Part shown: piece after piece, positions 1 through 9,177 of the stretch
How positions within the stretch are numbered: the stretch's first letter is position 1
Layout of the letters: each line of letters begins with the position of its first letter
Source of the DNA: 67-14 sp035502775
GTDB lineage: Bacteria > Actinomycetota > Thermoleophilia > Solirubrobacterales > 70-9
NCBI GenBank assembly: GCA_035502775.1
Contig: DATJUB010000051.1
Span: 1 to 64,000 of the forward strand
Reading direction: 5' to 3'
DNA: 64,000 bases
The notes under the pieces: generated by a model
What the model was told of the DNA's origin: nothing
What the model saw: only the letters and a program-made list of their open reading frames with translations
The model's database searches: none
Program-made: the position numbers and the translations under genes

Positions 1-1
1 A

Positions 2-523
2 GAGGCGCTGACGATGTCGGATCGGATCGCGATCATGAACAACGGTCGGATCGAGCAGTGTGCCGGTCCGGAGGATGTGTATGAGCGGCCCGCGACCACG
101 TTCGTTGCCGGGTTCATCGGTGTCTCCAACCTGCTGCCCGCAACCGCCGGATCGGGAACCGTGACCCTGGAGAGCGGTCCGACCGTCGCAATTGCGGGAG
201 CCTCCGGGTTCAGTCCCGGCGAAAAGTGCTTCGCCGTGGTCCGCCCGGAGAAGCTGAGCGTGACGACTTCCGATCAGGTCCCGGCCGATCGGCCGAGCAT
301 CGATGGGGTGGTCGAGAGCTCGCTCTATCTCGGTACCGCGACCCAGATGGCGATCCGGGTCGGAGACGACGTGAAGATGACCGTGCTCGTCCCCAACGCA
401 TCCGAAGCGGAACGCAACGAACTTCCAGGTGGCGGCGCCCGGGTCAAGCTGAGCTGGCGGCCCGAACACATGCACCTGGTCAGAGAAACCCCCACCAACG
501 ACATTCAAGGAGCACCGGCGTGA
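2..523 (+). CDS. potA: Polyamine-type ABC transporter ATP-binding protein, C-terminal part (5' end outside window)
   Basis: Only the last 173 codons are present; the frame is open from base 2. The first residues (EALTMSDRIAIMNNGRIEQ) are the stretch after the H-loop of PotA-type ATPases, followed by the FVAGFIGVSNLL segment that leads into the TOBE regulatory domain, which fills the rest. Walker A, signature and Walker B motifs must lie upstream of the window. The stop overlaps the GTG start of the binding-protein gene by GTGA, so the two are translationally coupled. It energises uptake of a spermidine/putrescine-like substrate together with the next three genes. The substrate is inferred from family only. 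Confidence 0.93.
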   Translation, partial: EALTMSDRIAIMNNGRIEQCAGPEDVYERPATTFVAGFIGVSNLLPATAGSGTVTLESGPTVAIAGASGFSPGEKCFAVVRPEKLSVTTSDQVPADRPSIDGVVESSLYLGTATQMAIRVGDDVKMTVLVPNASEAERNELPGGGARVKLSWRPEHMHLVRETPTNDIQGAPA

Positions 524-1680
524 AGACTCGTCCGAACACCCGAAACCTGAAACTTCTGCTGCTGGCCTCGCTGGCATTGATCGCCTCACTGGCCCTGGTC
601 GCCTGCGGCGGCGGAGGCGGCCTGTCCGAGGGAACCGACAACTCCGAGATCACCACCGCGGAGGGCGGTTCCCCGACCGGTGAGCTGTCGATCTCGAACT
701 GGCCGCTCTACATAGACGGCAAGACGATCGGCGAGTTCGACAAGGAGACCGGCGCCACGACCAAGTACACCGAGGACTACAACGACAACAACGAGTTCTT
801 CGGCAAGGTCCAGCCACTGCTCAGCCAGGGCGAATCCGGCGGCCGCGACATTATCGTCGCCACCGACTGGATGGCCGAGAAGATGTACAAGCTCGGTTTC
901 CTGCAGAAGCTCGACAAGTCCAAGCTGAAGACGGTCGAGGAGAACATGATCCCGGCGCTTCAGAGCCCTTCGTTCGATCCGAACCGCGAGTTCTCGGTGC
1001 CATGGCAGTCGGGCATGGTCGGCCTCGTGGTCCGCAAGGACCTGGCACCGGACATCGAGTCGGTGAACGATCTGTTCGATCCCGAGTACAAGGGCAAGGT
1101 CACCGTGCTCTCCGAGATGCGGGACACGATCCCGGTCGTGATGAAGGCCGACGGGATCGATCCCGAGACGGCGACCAAGGAGGACTGGCTCGCCGCGATC
1201 GACAAGCTGAAGACCAACGTCGACAACGGCCAGATCCGTCGCTTCACCGGCAACGACTACATCCAGGACATGGCCAAGGGCGACGTGGTCGCCGCGATCG
1301 GCTGGTCCGGAGACGCGATCCAGGCCCAGGCCGAGAACCAGAACATCGAGTACGTCCAGCCGGCCGAAGGCTGCTCCTTCTTCGCTGACAACATGGTGAT
1401 CCCGGTCGGAGCCCCCAACCCGGAGGCCGCCTACGCGTTCATGAACTACGTGTACGAGCCGAAGAACCAGGCCCAGATCACCGAGTACGTGAACTACGTG
1501 AGCCCGGTTTCCGGAGTGAAGGAAGTTCTCGCCGAGACCGATCCCGCGATGGCGAAGAACGATCTGATCTTTCCCTCCGAAGAGTTCTCGGCCGACTGCT
1601 CCAACCAGGTTTCTCCCCCTGGTGATGATGCCGACGTCAAGGAAGTCGAACAGGCCTTCCAGGACGTCGTGACCGGCTGA
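520..1680 (+). CDS. potD: Polyamine-type ABC transporter substrate-binding lipoprotein
   Basis: 386-residue extracytoplasmic binding protein. I start it at GTG 520, which has AAGGAG at 507-512 and overlaps the upstream stop. The N-terminus is a lipoprotein signal: basic KTRPNTRNLK, a hydrophobic run, then lipobox LVAC with Cys29 followed by a Gly-rich linker. The mature part reads as a PotD/PotF-type protein (GELSISNWPLYID near the start, EYVNYVSPVSGVKEVL near the end). It would deliver a polyamine-like cation to the permeases encoded next. The A-D-B-C order differs from the D-B-C-A order of the related operon at the other end of the window. Confidence 0.92.
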   Translation: MKTRPNTRNLKLLLLASLALIASLALVACGGGGGLSEGTDNSEITTAEGGSPTGELSISNWPLYIDGKTIGEFDKETGATTKYTEDYNDNNEFFGKVQPLLSQGESGGRDIIVATDWMAEKMYKLGFLQKLDKSKLKTVEENMIPALQSPSFDPNREFSVPWQSGMVGLVVRKDLAPDIESVNDLFDPEYKGKVTVLSEMRDTIPVVMKADGIDPETATKEDWLAAIDKLKTNVDNGQIRRFTGNDYIQDMAKGDVVAAIGWSGDAIQAQAENQNIEYVQPAEGCSFFADNMVIPVGAPNPEAAYAFMNYVYEPKNQAQITEYVNYVSPVSGVKEVLAETDPAMAKNDLIFPSEEFSADCSNQVSPPGDDADVKEVEQAFQDVVTG

Positions 1681-1724
1681 GGCAGAGCGGGCGCTGACGA
1701 AGTTCTCGAGATGCGGATGATTCG

Positions 1725-2597
1725 ATGACAAGGCTCCGTCAGCGCCTGCTTCCCTACGGCCTGCTCGCTCCCGGGCTGATCTGGCTGGTCCTGTTCTTCG
1801 TGATCCCCATGTACTTCATGGGGGAGCTCTCGCTGAAGACCGGATCGCTGGAGTCGGGGTATCAGCTGACCTGGGCCTGGTCGAACTTCACCGACGGGAT
1901 CTCGGACTACTCGACCCAATTCGGCCGGGCCTTCGGCTACGCGGGAATCGCGACTCTGCTGTCTCTGCTGATCGGCTATCCGCTCGCCTACGCGATCGCG
2001 TTCAAGGGCGGCCGCTGGAAGAACCTGATGCTGTTCGCGGTGATAGCGCCGTTCTTCACCACCTACCTGATCCGCACGATCGCCTGGAAGACGATCCTCG
2101 ACGACTCCAGTCCCGCGGTCGGTGTCCTGAAGTTCCTGCATGTCGTGCCCGAAGATGGCCGCGTTCTGGCGACCGGCGCCGCCGTGATCGCCGGTCTCAC
2201 CTACAACTTCCTGCCATTCATGGTCCTGCCGCTCTACGCGGCGCTCGAGAGTCTCGACCGCCGCTTCATCGAGGCCGCCAAGGATCTCTACTGCTCGACC
2301 GCACAGACGTTCCTCCGGATCACGCTTCCCCTGACCATGCCGGGCATCATCGCCGGGGTCCTGCTGACCTTCATCCCGGCCTCCGGCGACTACGTCAACG
2401 CGACCTTCCTCGGAGGCACCAGCCAGGCGATGATAGGCAACGTGATCCAATCGAAGTTCCTGGTGATCAACGACTACCCGGAGGCGGCCGCGATCTCGTT
2501 CACACTCCTGATCGCGATTCTCGCGGCGCTGCTCGTCTACATCAAGTTCGCCGGATCCGAGGCCCTGATGGGTGACGAGGAAGCGGCGACCTCATGA
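1725..2597 (+). CDS. potB: Polyamine-type ABC transporter permease, PotB class
   Basis: 290-residue integral membrane protein with about six hydrophobic helices. The cytoplasmic EAA loop that docks to the ATPase is visible as FIEAAKDLYCSTAQTFLRI in the second half. A helix rich in conserved residues (LIRTIAWKTIL) is typical of the PotB/PotH class. It begins 44 bases after the binding-protein stop and ends in an ATGA overlap with the second permease. It forms the membrane channel as a heterodimer with the next product. Confidence 0.92.
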   Translation: MTRLRQRLLPYGLLAPGLIWLVLFFVIPMYFMGELSLKTGSLESGYQLTWAWSNFTDGISDYSTQFGRAFGYAGIATLLSLLIGYPLAYAIAFKGGRWKNLMLFAVIAPFFTTYLIRTIAWKTILDDSSPAVGVLKFLHVVPEDGRVLATGAAVIAGLTYNFLPFMVLPLYAALESLDRRFIEAAKDLYCSTAQTFLRITLPLTMPGIIAGVLLTFIPASGDYVNATFLGGTSQAMIGNVIQSKFLVINDYPEAAAISFTLLIAILAALLVYIKFAGSEALMGDEEAATS

Positions 2598-3439
2598 AGA
2601 TCTCGCGTTGGCTGAGGGAGAACGGTGTGATGATCTTCGCGATCCTCGCGCTGATCTACATGCTGCTGCCGATCGCCGTGATCGCCCTGTTCTCGTTCAA
2701 CGATCCTTCGGGCCGCTACAACTTCGAGTGGGTCGGTTTCACCACCGAGTACTGGAAGAATCCGTTTGCCGTGAAGGAGCTGACCGACGCCCTGCTGGTC
2801 AGCATCCGGCTCGCCTTCTTCACCGCGATCGGGGCCACCTTTCTCGGCACTCTGATCGCCATGGCCCTGGTCAGGTACCAGTTCTTCGGGCGCAAGGCGG
2901 CGAACCTGCTGATCGTGATCCCGATGGCCACCCCTGAGGTCGTGATCGGCGCGGCTCTGCTCTCGATGTTTCTGGTCTACGGAATCGAGCTGGGGTTCAC
3001 GACCCTGCTGATCGCCCACATCATGTTCTCGATCAGCTTCGTGGTGGTCGTCGTGCGGTCCCGGCTGATCGGTTTCGACCGCAGGCTGGAGGAGGCATCG
3101 GCCGACCTCGGCGCGGGCCCGTTCACCACCTTCCGCAAGGTCACCCTGCCGCTGCTGGCACCCGGTGTGGCCTCGGCCGCGATGCTCTCCTTCGCTCTTT
3201 CCGTCGACGATTTCGTGATCTCGAACTTCAACTCGGGCGCCGAGGTCACCTTCCCGCTCTACATCTTCGGAGCCAACCAGCGCGGCATCCCGGTCGAGGT
3301 CAACGTGATCGCGACGATGCTGTTCGCGGTCACGGTGCTCGCCATGGTCGCGGTGATCGTCCAGCAGCGAAGGGCGGAGAAGATGTCGGAACGGCGGGCC
3401 GACGAAGCTTCGAAGCCCGCCGTCTCACTGCCGATCTAG
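2594..3439 (+). CDS. potC: Polyamine-type ABC transporter permease, PotC class
   Basis: 281-residue inner-membrane protein, six predicted helices, with the EAA loop EEASADLGAGPFTTFRKVT. Its length and the SFDD-like segment (SVDDFVISNF) match PotC/PotI. The start ATG overlaps the upstream stop (ATGA), so the pair is translationally coupled. The operon ends here: the next gene is convergent, one base away. Confidence 0.92.
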   Translation: MKISRWLRENGVMIFAILALIYMLLPIAVIALFSFNDPSGRYNFEWVGFTTEYWKNPFAVKELTDALLVSIRLAFFTAIGATFLGTLIAMALVRYQFFGRKAANLLIVIPMATPEVVIGAALLSMFLVYGIELGFTTLLIAHIMFSISFVVVVVRSRLIGFDRRLEEASADLGAGPFTTFRKVTLPLLAPGVASAAMLSFALSVDDFVISNFNSGAEVTFPLYIFGANQRGIPVEVNVIATMLFAVTVLAMVAVIVQQRRAEKMSERRADEASKPAVSLPI

Positions 3440-3440
3440 C

Positions 3441-4085
3441 TCAGCGGGCCAGGTAGCGCACCACGGCGAGCACCCGTCTGTGGTCCTGCTCACTCTGGTC
3501 GATACGCAGCACGTCATAGATGTGCGAGGTGTGCCTCGCGACCGACTTCTCGGCGATCACCAGCGCGTCGGCGATCGCCGCGTTGCTGCGTCCCTCCGCC
3601 ATGAGCGCGAGCACTTCGCGCTGGCGATCGGTGAGATCGTCGACCGGATCGTCGGCCCGGGGCCGGTCCAGCATCGCGGTGACCACCACCGGATCGAGCA
3701 CGGTGCCGCCGTCCAGCACCCGCCGCACGTCCGCGACGAAGGTGTCGATGTCGGCGATCCGCTGCTTGAGCAGGTAGCCCACGCCGCGCTGGCCGGCTTC
3801 GACCAGTTCGGTCGCGTAGCGGCGGTTGACGTGCTGGGAGAGCACGATCACCGGCAGATCCGGCTGCTCTTCGCGAAGCTCGAGCACGGCTCGCAGGCCG
3901 TCGTCGGTGAGATCGGGGGGCATCCGGATGTCGGCGACGACCAGATCGGGCCCCAGCTCGCGCACCGATCGGAGCAGCTCCGGGGCGTCCCCGGCGACGC
4001 CGGCGATCGTGAAGTCCGCACGTTCGAGCACGAGCTTCAGGCCCTCGCGCATCAGCACCTGGTCCTCGGCGATCACGGCGCGCAC
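3441..4085 (-). CDS. NarL/LuxR-family response regulator
   Basis: 214 residues: a receiver domain (acidic pair Glu7-Asp8, phospho-acceptor Asp52 in VVADIRMPP, conserved Lys in YLLKQR) followed by a LuxR-type helix-turn-helix (LTDRQREVLALMAEGRSNAAIA). It should be phosphorylated by the histidine kinase encoded just upstream, whose 3' end it overlaps by 13 bases. Target genes are not evident from the sequence. The ending of the protein (EQDHRRVLAVVRYLAR) is usual for the family. Confidence 0.92.
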   Translation of the reverse strand: MRAVIAEDQVLMREGLKLVLERADFTIAGVAGDAPELLRSVRELGPDLVVADIRMPPDLTDDGLRAVLELREEQPDLPVIVLSQHVNRRYATELVEAGQRGVGYLLKQRIADIDTFVADVRRVLDGGTVLDPVVVTAMLDRPRADDPVDDLTDRQREVLALMAEGRSNAAIADALVIAEKSVARHTSHIYDVLRIDQSEQDHRRVLAVVRYLAR

Positions 4086-5656
4086 GGAATCACCGCCATC
4101 ACCCGTGTTCCCCGCGCCGAGCTGCTGACCGTGAGTCGGCCGCCGAGCGCCGCGACGCGGTCGTCCATCCCGCGCATGCCGCTGCCGGCGCCGGGCCGTG
4201 CTCCGCCACGGCCGCTGTCCGTGACCTCGATCGAGAGATCCTCTCCGGTTCGCGCGAGCGATACCGCGAGCGTCGAGGACTCCGAATGCTTGACCGCGTT
4301 GACCATCGCCTCCGAGACTATGAAATACGCGGCGGTCTCGATCTCGGGTTCCAGCCGGTGATCGAAACCAGTGAAGTCCAGGGTGATCGGGACCGGCATG
4401 CGATCGGCGAGATCCTCGACCGCGGCGGCCAGGCCACGTTCGGTCAGCTGCACCGGCATCACGCCGTCGACCAGGTCACGGAGCTCATCGATCGCGGTTT
4501 CGATCCCGCTGCGCATGGTTCCCGAGTCGGCCCCGGTTCCGGCCTGCACCGCGAGGAAGACGAGGCGTGGCTGCAGACCGTCGTGGAGGTCACGGGCGAT
4601 CCGGCGGCGTTCCCGGTCGGCCGAGGCGACGAGCCGGCTTCGCGAGGCACGCAGTTCGACCACCAGCCGTTCCCGGTCGAGCGCGAGGGCGATCACCCGG
4701 CCCGCCTCACGCACCTCGTCGGGCCGGTCGAGCAGCACGGCGTCGTAGACGATCGTGCCGACCGGCTCACCGGCGAGCTCGATCTCGACCACGCCCCGGG
4801 TTCGGTCGGGCTCCGGTTCGGCCACCGTCACGCCGCGGTCGTCGACGAGCGTTTCGTCTCCAGGCAGGCGGAACAGCAGTCTGAGCGATGGGTCTCCGAG
4901 CGTGTCGGCGAGCGCCTGGCGCAGGGTCGGACGGGCGCTGTCGGCGGACGCCAGCCAGCTGCCGAGCTCCGCGATGTCGGCCGTACGGGCGAAGCCGCCA
5001 CGTGAGGCGGCGATGGCGAAGGCCACGGGAACGAACGCGATCACCGAGAGCTGGGTGGCCGGCAGGGCGAGGCCGCCGCCTCCGAACGCCTGCTTGGCGA
5101 TCTCGTCGGCCACCACGACGAACAGCAGCGTGAAGATCCCGTACGAGGCCAGGGGCGCGAATACATGGCGCTGCTCCGGGGTCATGCGGCGCATCCGGCC
5201 GATCAGGATCGCCACGGTCGCCGCGACCACGATGGCGGCGGCGATTCGCAGGACGATGATTCCGGTATCGACCAGCTCGGGCCGATCCGCCACGGAAAGC
5301 GCGCCGGTCGGAGCGAAGAGCCAGTTGGGTATCTCCAGGATCAGGCAGGCGAAGTAGCCGCCCGCCACGACCAGGCGTTCGGCACGGGTGTGCAGTCTTC
5401 CGGTGGGGAAGCTGATCAGCAGGTGGACGATCACGCCGATTCCGAGGATGCGGGTGATCGCCCCGACGGCGGCCAGCGCCGGAGAGTCGATGTTGACCAT
5501 CCCGGCGAGCAGCCAGATCCCGCCGCCGAAGATCATGATCAGGCCGAGCCGGCTGCTCGGGCGGCGTGTCCACGCGGCAAGGCCGGCCGCCACGTAGACG
5601 AGCGCCATCGCCGGGAAGAGAGCCACGACCCACGGCATCCCGGGCACCTGGAACAT
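4073..5656 (-). CDS. Membrane sensor histidine kinase, HisKA_3 type
   Basis: 527 residues. The first half has roughly seven hydrophobic helices, then a linker resembling a small sensor region, a dimerisation/phospho-acceptor helix with DLHDGLQPRLVFLAVQ (His in RDLHD), and an HATPase_c domain (N-box NAVKHSESS, G-box DSGRGGARPG). It pairs with the response regulator that follows. The frame stays open upstream of ATG 5656 to a stop near 5749 and would add a further hydrophobic stretch, but no ATG/GTG/TTG lies there, so 5656 is used. The signal it senses cannot be read from sequence. Confidence 0.9.
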   Translation of the reverse strand: MFQVPGMPWVVALFPAMALVYVAAGLAAWTRRPSSRLGLIMIFGGGIWLLAGMVNIDSPALAAVGAITRILGIGVIVHLLISFPTGRLHTRAERLVVAGGYFACLILEIPNWLFAPTGALSVADRPELVDTGIIVLRIAAAIVVAATVAILIGRMRRMTPEQRHVFAPLASYGIFTLLFVVVADEIAKQAFGGGGLALPATQLSVIAFVPVAFAIAASRGGFARTADIAELGSWLASADSARPTLRQALADTLGDPSLRLLFRLPGDETLVDDRGVTVAEPEPDRTRGVVEIELAGEPVGTIVYDAVLLDRPDEVREAGRVIALALDRERLVVELRASRSRLVASADRERRRIARDLHDGLQPRLVFLAVQAGTGADSGTMRSGIETAIDELRDLVDGVMPVQLTERGLAAAVEDLADRMPVPITLDFTGFDHRLEPEIETAAYFIVSEAMVNAVKHSESSTLAVSLARTGEDLSIEVTDSGRGGARPGAGSGMRGMDDRVAALGGRLTVSSSARGTRVMAVIPCAP

Positions 5657-5773
5657 CAGCGCGAACTCCGCGCCGGCCGCGCACAGCGCGGCGATCGCGA
5701 TCAGTGACGCCGAGTCGGTTACGGAACGGGTGCGGATCCGGCCACCCTATTTGAAGCGCGGAACCGTTCGGGA

Positions 5774-5804
5774 GGCGGCGAAGGCCCGTCTCGCCCTCGC
5801 CGCC
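5774..5804 (-). terminator. Hairpin after the beta-helix gene
   Basis: 8-bp perfect inverted repeat GGCGGCGA / TCGCCGCC (5774-5781 and 5797-5804) with a 15-base loop, just downstream of the stop of the minus-strand secreted protein. There is no clear T-run on the minus strand, so termination is inferred from position and stem strength. Confidence 0.45.
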
Positions 5805-5812
5805 CGCCGGGG

Positions 5813-7789
5813 CTAGCCGTCGGTTGGCCGGCTGCTCCCTGTGTCCTTGAAGAAGGGGAAGACCCTGCTCTTGGCCAGGGGACGCCCGGCATCGGGGATG
5901 TAGTTGATCTTGACCAGCGTGCGTGCCCGTCCACGCTCGTTGAGGATCCGCTTCAGCTTGCCTTTCGGCCTGGCCGACAGCTTGTATGTGCCCTTCGCGT
6001 CGAAGTGCCCGCTCGTGTTCTTCAGCTGCTTGTAGCCGATCAGCCTGACCGTGCCGGCGGCCGGGATCTGCACCCTGATCGTGTTGACCCCGGTCCTGCG
6101 GTTCGGGGTCGATCCCAGGATGCGGAGCGGTCGGTCGATCACCGGACCGACGACGGTCGTGGTCGCCGGCTTGGTGGTCTTCGAGGCGGCGAAGTTGTTC
6201 CCGGCACCATCGCCGGTGTATGCCGCCGATACCGAGTAGGTGCCCGTGTTCGGATAGGAGACGGTGCATGTGGCCGTGTCCCCGGCCAGCTTGCGCGAGG
6301 CACACTCTGAGGTGGCCGGATTGCCCGCCCCGTCGTCGAAGGAGACCGTTCCGCCGTCCGGTTCGGGGGAGACCGTGACCGTGTAGGTCACCGATACGTT
6401 CTGTCCGACTTCCGCCGCCGAGCTGCTGATCGCGGTCTTCGTCGCCTGCAGCAGGTACGCGCCAATCGCGCAGCCGGCTCCTGTCGCGGGAACCACTCCG
6501 CGCTGGTCGGGCACCTTGCAGGCCGCGGTCTCACCGCCGACCGCGACCGGCAGGTTGAAGCTCGACGGGATCGCGTCGAAGGCCGGATCGGCCGGCGCGG
6601 CCGCCGGGTCGGGCTCGTTCAGCAGGGCGATCGTCTTGGTCGGGCCGCCGTTGTAGGCCGGACCGTCGGCGAGATAGGAGTTGAGGACCTCGCCGTAGGT
6701 GGATGTTCCGTACGCGGTGGTGCCGTTGTGGCTTCCGGTCGCGGGTGTGCTCGGCGAGATGCAGGTGCCATCGGTATCGAGGTTGTACCCGCCGTCGGTG
6801 AAGGCCGAGTTGGCCGGACTGCATGCAACGCCGGAAGCCTGCTCGGCGAGGATCGTCGAGGTGAAGGTGACGTCGGGGTTGCCGGTGGCGATGACCGAGC
6901 CGTCGGAGGCCGAGTTGCCGGCGATGGTCGAGGCCTGGACGTTGAGCGTGCCCAGGTTCGACATCGCTCCGCCGAGGCCGCTGCTTGAGTTGCCGGCGAA
7001 GGTCGAGCTGGAGATCTTCACGTCTCCGCCGGGCTGGACGTTGATCGAGCCGCCGTTGATCGGTGCCTCGTTGTCGAGCAGCGCCGAGCGCTCGATCGTG
7101 GTGGTGCCGTAGGAGATGATCGCGCCACCGCCGACGCTGGTCGCGGTGTTGTTCGAGATGGTCGAATCCCGGACTGTGAGCGTGGCACCGGATGTACTGT
7201 GGATCGCGCCGCCACTTGAGCCGGTGTTGCCGAAGAAGGCCGAGTTCTCGACGATGAGGGTTCCGCTGTTTTCGATCGCTCCTCCGAGTCCGGTGGTCAG
7301 GCCTCCCACGAACTCGAGACCGTCCACGGTCACATTCGAGGTGTTGCCGACCGAGAGTAGCCTCGTGGTACGCCGGCCGTTGAGAGTCGGTGTGCCGCTC
7401 ATCGCCTCGAAGGTGAGGCTCGGACCGGCGAAGGTGACGGGCAGGGCGGTCGGGGTCGGCGCGGACAGCTGGTAGTTGCCGTTCTTCAGCTTGATGTTCA
7501 CATCATCGGCGACCGAAGCCGCGTTCGCGGCGGTGACCGCGGCGACGATGCCGCAGGCGTCGGCCGGCGTACCGCAGTCGGCGGCGCCGGTCGCGGCGGG
7601 CGCCGCGAACAGGTCGACGGTGGCCGCCCGGGCCTGGCCGGCGAGGCCGGTGAAGAAGATCACGGCGGCGAGGGCCGTGGCCGCGAGGAGGAAGTTGATT
7701 CGTCGTCGCGGGGCTTCCCAGATGGCACCGCATTCACCGCGTGGCTCGGGAAGCGAGTCACGCATCGAGATCTCATGTTCGTCCGGCAT
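5813..7789 (-). CDS. Secreted right-handed beta-helix (choice-of-anchor Q type) protein with Ig-like domain
   Basis: 658 residues from ATG 7789, chosen because GGGGG precedes it at suitable distance; in-frame ATGs at 7801 and 7975 are alternatives, the latter overlapping the divergent gene. A long n-region is followed by a hydrophobic signal segment ending QARA near residue 55. The middle has beta-helix turns with repeated small-residue motifs (GGAIENSGTLIVENSAFFGN, SSGGAIHS). Then come an Ig-like repeat (TYTVTVSPEPDGGTVSFDDG) with a Cys pair and a Lys/Arg-rich C-terminal module (LRILGSTPNRRTG onward). No LPXTG is present. It is probably a surface or extracellular protein; no enzymatic residues could be identified. 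Confidence 0.82.
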   Translation of the reverse strand: MPDEHEISMRDSLPEPRGECGAIWEAPRRRINFLLAATALAAVIFFTGLAGQARAATVDLFAAPAATGAADCGTPADACGIVAAVTAANAASVADDVNIKLKNGNYQLSAPTPTALPVTFAGPSLTFEAMSGTPTLNGRRTTRLLSVGNTSNVTVDGLEFVGGLTTGLGGAIENSGTLIVENSAFFGNTGSSGGAIHSTSGATLTVRDSTISNNTATSVGGGAIISYGTTTIERSALLDNEAPINGGSINVQPGGDVKISSSTFAGNSSSGLGGAMSNLGTLNVQASTIAGNSASDGSVIATGNPDVTFTSTILAEQASGVACSPANSAFTDGGYNLDTDGTCISPSTPATGSHNGTTAYGTSTYGEVLNSYLADGPAYNGGPTKTIALLNEPDPAAAPADPAFDAIPSSFNLPVAVGGETAACKVPDQRGVVPATGAGCAIGAYLLQATKTAISSSAAEVGQNVSVTYTVTVSPEPDGGTVSFDDGAGNPATSECASRKLAGDTATCTVSYPNTGTYSVSAAYTGDGAGNNFAASKTTKPATTTVVGPVIDRPLRILGSTPNRRTGVNTIRVQIPAAGTVRLIGYKQLKNTSGHFDAKGTYKLSARPKGKLKRILNERGRARTLVKINYIPDAGRPLAKSRVFPFFKDTGSSRPTDG

Positions 7790-7965
7790 ATCTACCCCCA
7801 TGTTGGATGTGCTCTCCAACCATAACCGCCCGCCGTACAGGTCTCGGTTTAAGTTTGAGATTTGGCTTGACGGGCGGTCGGGCGTGTGCGAAGGTCGACT
7901 CGTAGGGGCCCAACGTGCCCCGGACCCGGACGAGCCGAGCGGGCGCCTGAAGTCAGGAGCAAGCA

Positions 7966-9030
7966 ATGACCGCAAGCAAGGTTGATGAGGCCGCGCTCGA
8001 GCAGTTCGTGGGACAGGTCGTCACCGACATGGGGGCATCGATGAATGCCGTCCTCGTGATCCTCGGAGATGAGCTGGGCCTGTGGGACGCGATGAACGGA
8101 TCGGGTCCGATGAGTGCATCTGAGCTGGCCGAGAAGACCGGTGTCGCCGAACGCTACGTGCGCGAGTGGCTGTCCGCGCAGGCGGCCAGCGGCTACATCG
8201 GATTCGATGCGGAAAGCGACAGGTTCGATCTGTCACCGGAACAGGCCATGGCTTTCGCGGAGCGCGACAGCCCGGTCTACATGCTCGGCGGGTACCACAT
8301 CATCAGTTCGCTGTTCCACGATCGCGAACGTCTCGCCGAACGCTTCCGCAGCGGGGAGGGATTCGGATGGCATGAGCATGATCCGGAACTGTTCTCCGGC
8401 ACCGAGCAGTTCTTCCGGCCGGGGTACCGGGCACATCTGGTTCCGGAGTGGATACCGGCGATGGATGGTGTCGAGGAGAAACTCGCGAAGGGTGCGAAGG
8501 TCGCCGACGTCGGTTGCGGGCACGGCGCTTCGACGCTGCTGATGGCGAAGGCGTTTCCCGAATCGGAGTTCCACGGATTCGACTACCACGAGGACTCGAT
8601 CGCGCGGGCGAAACGAGTGGCGGCAGAAGAGGGTGCGGACAACGCGAGTTTCGAAGTGGCGAGCGCCAAGGACTATCCGGGGATGGACTATGACCTGGTC
8701 TGTTTCTTCGATTGCCTGCATGACATGGGCGATCCCGTGGGAGCCCTGAAGCACGTGAAGGAGACGATCGACGACGACGCCAGCGTGATGCTGGTCGAGC
8801 CGTACGCCAACGACACATTGGCCGAGAACATGAACCCGGTCGGCCGGGTCTTCTACGCGGCGTCGACCATGATCTGCACACCGTCCTCGCTCGACCAGGA
8901 AGTGGGTCTCGGCTTGGGTGCGCAGGCCGGGGAAGGCCGGCTCGGACACGTTGCCGAAGAGGCCGGTTTTCACCATTTTCGCCGAGCTACCGAGACTCCG
9001 TTCAACATGATTCTGGAGGCGCGAATCTGA
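7966..9030 (+). CDS. Class I SAM-dependent methyltransferase with N-terminal winged helix
   Basis: 354 residues. The first ~90 residues form a dimerisation/winged-helix region (MSASELAEKTGVAERYVREWL), followed by a Rossmann-fold methyltransferase domain with motif I VADVGCGHGASTLLMAKAF near residue 177 and the acidic ribose-binding strand FHGFDYHED. This is the architecture of the Rv2258c-like family of small-molecule methyltransferases. ATG 7966 has AGGAG seven bases upstream. It stands alone, divergent from the beta-helix gene, and is followed by a terminator. The substrate is unknown. Confidence 0.88.
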   Translation: MTASKVDEAALEQFVGQVVTDMGASMNAVLVILGDELGLWDAMNGSGPMSASELAEKTGVAERYVREWLSAQAASGYIGFDAESDRFDLSPEQAMAFAERDSPVYMLGGYHIISSLFHDRERLAERFRSGEGFGWHEHDPELFSGTEQFFRPGYRAHLVPEWIPAMDGVEEKLAKGAKVADVGCGHGASTLLMAKAFPESEFHGFDYHEDSIARAKRVAAEEGADNASFEVASAKDYPGMDYDLVCFFDCLHDMGDPVGALKHVKETIDDDASVMLVEPYANDTLAENMNPVGRVFYAASTMICTPSSLDQEVGLGLGAQAGEGRLGHVAEEAGFHHFRRATETPFNMILEARI

Positions 9031-9066
9031 GATTCAGAGGGCGCCGGACCGGCGAAAAAACATACT

Positions 9067-9083
9067 CCGACCTCTGAGGTCGG
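9067..9083 (+). terminator. Intrinsic terminator-like hairpin after the methyltransferase
   Basis: CCGACCT-CTG-AGGTCGG stem (seven pairs, three-base loop) followed by GTTTCT, 37 bases after the methyltransferase stop. Confidence 0.6.
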
Positions 9084-9095
9084 GTTTCTGGTAAT

Positions 9096-9115
9096 TAATT
9101 AGGGCACCCTAAATA
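9096..9115 (+). promoter_or_regulatory. Candidate iron (DtxR/IdeR-like) operator upstream of the HtaA gene
   Basis: Palindrome TTAGGG-CA-CCCTAA at 9099-9112, extended by two further matching pairs outside one mismatch, 60-80 bases before the HtaA-protein start. The TTAGG / CCTAA half-sites are those of DtxR/IdeR iron boxes, but the spacing is shorter than in the classic 19-bp box. Assignment rests on the half-sites and on the heme-related target. Confidence 0.45.
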
Positions 9116-9177
9116 TGACGCCTCGAATTCGCGAGCCGTCTCGTCCTCATCCCCTCAGAAACCCAAGGAGCACAGCA

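Noticed and set aside
4767..6305. Long open frames opposite the histidine kinase and beta-helix genes
   Set aside because: Arg/Pro/His-rich shadow translations caused by high GC at third codon positions; no domain, no start context, fully antisense to well supported genes.
9115..9177. Upstream ATG 9115 as start of the HtaA protein
   Set aside because: It lies at the edge of the candidate operator, lacks a ribosome site, and would bury the signal peptide; GTG 9178 has AAGGAG.
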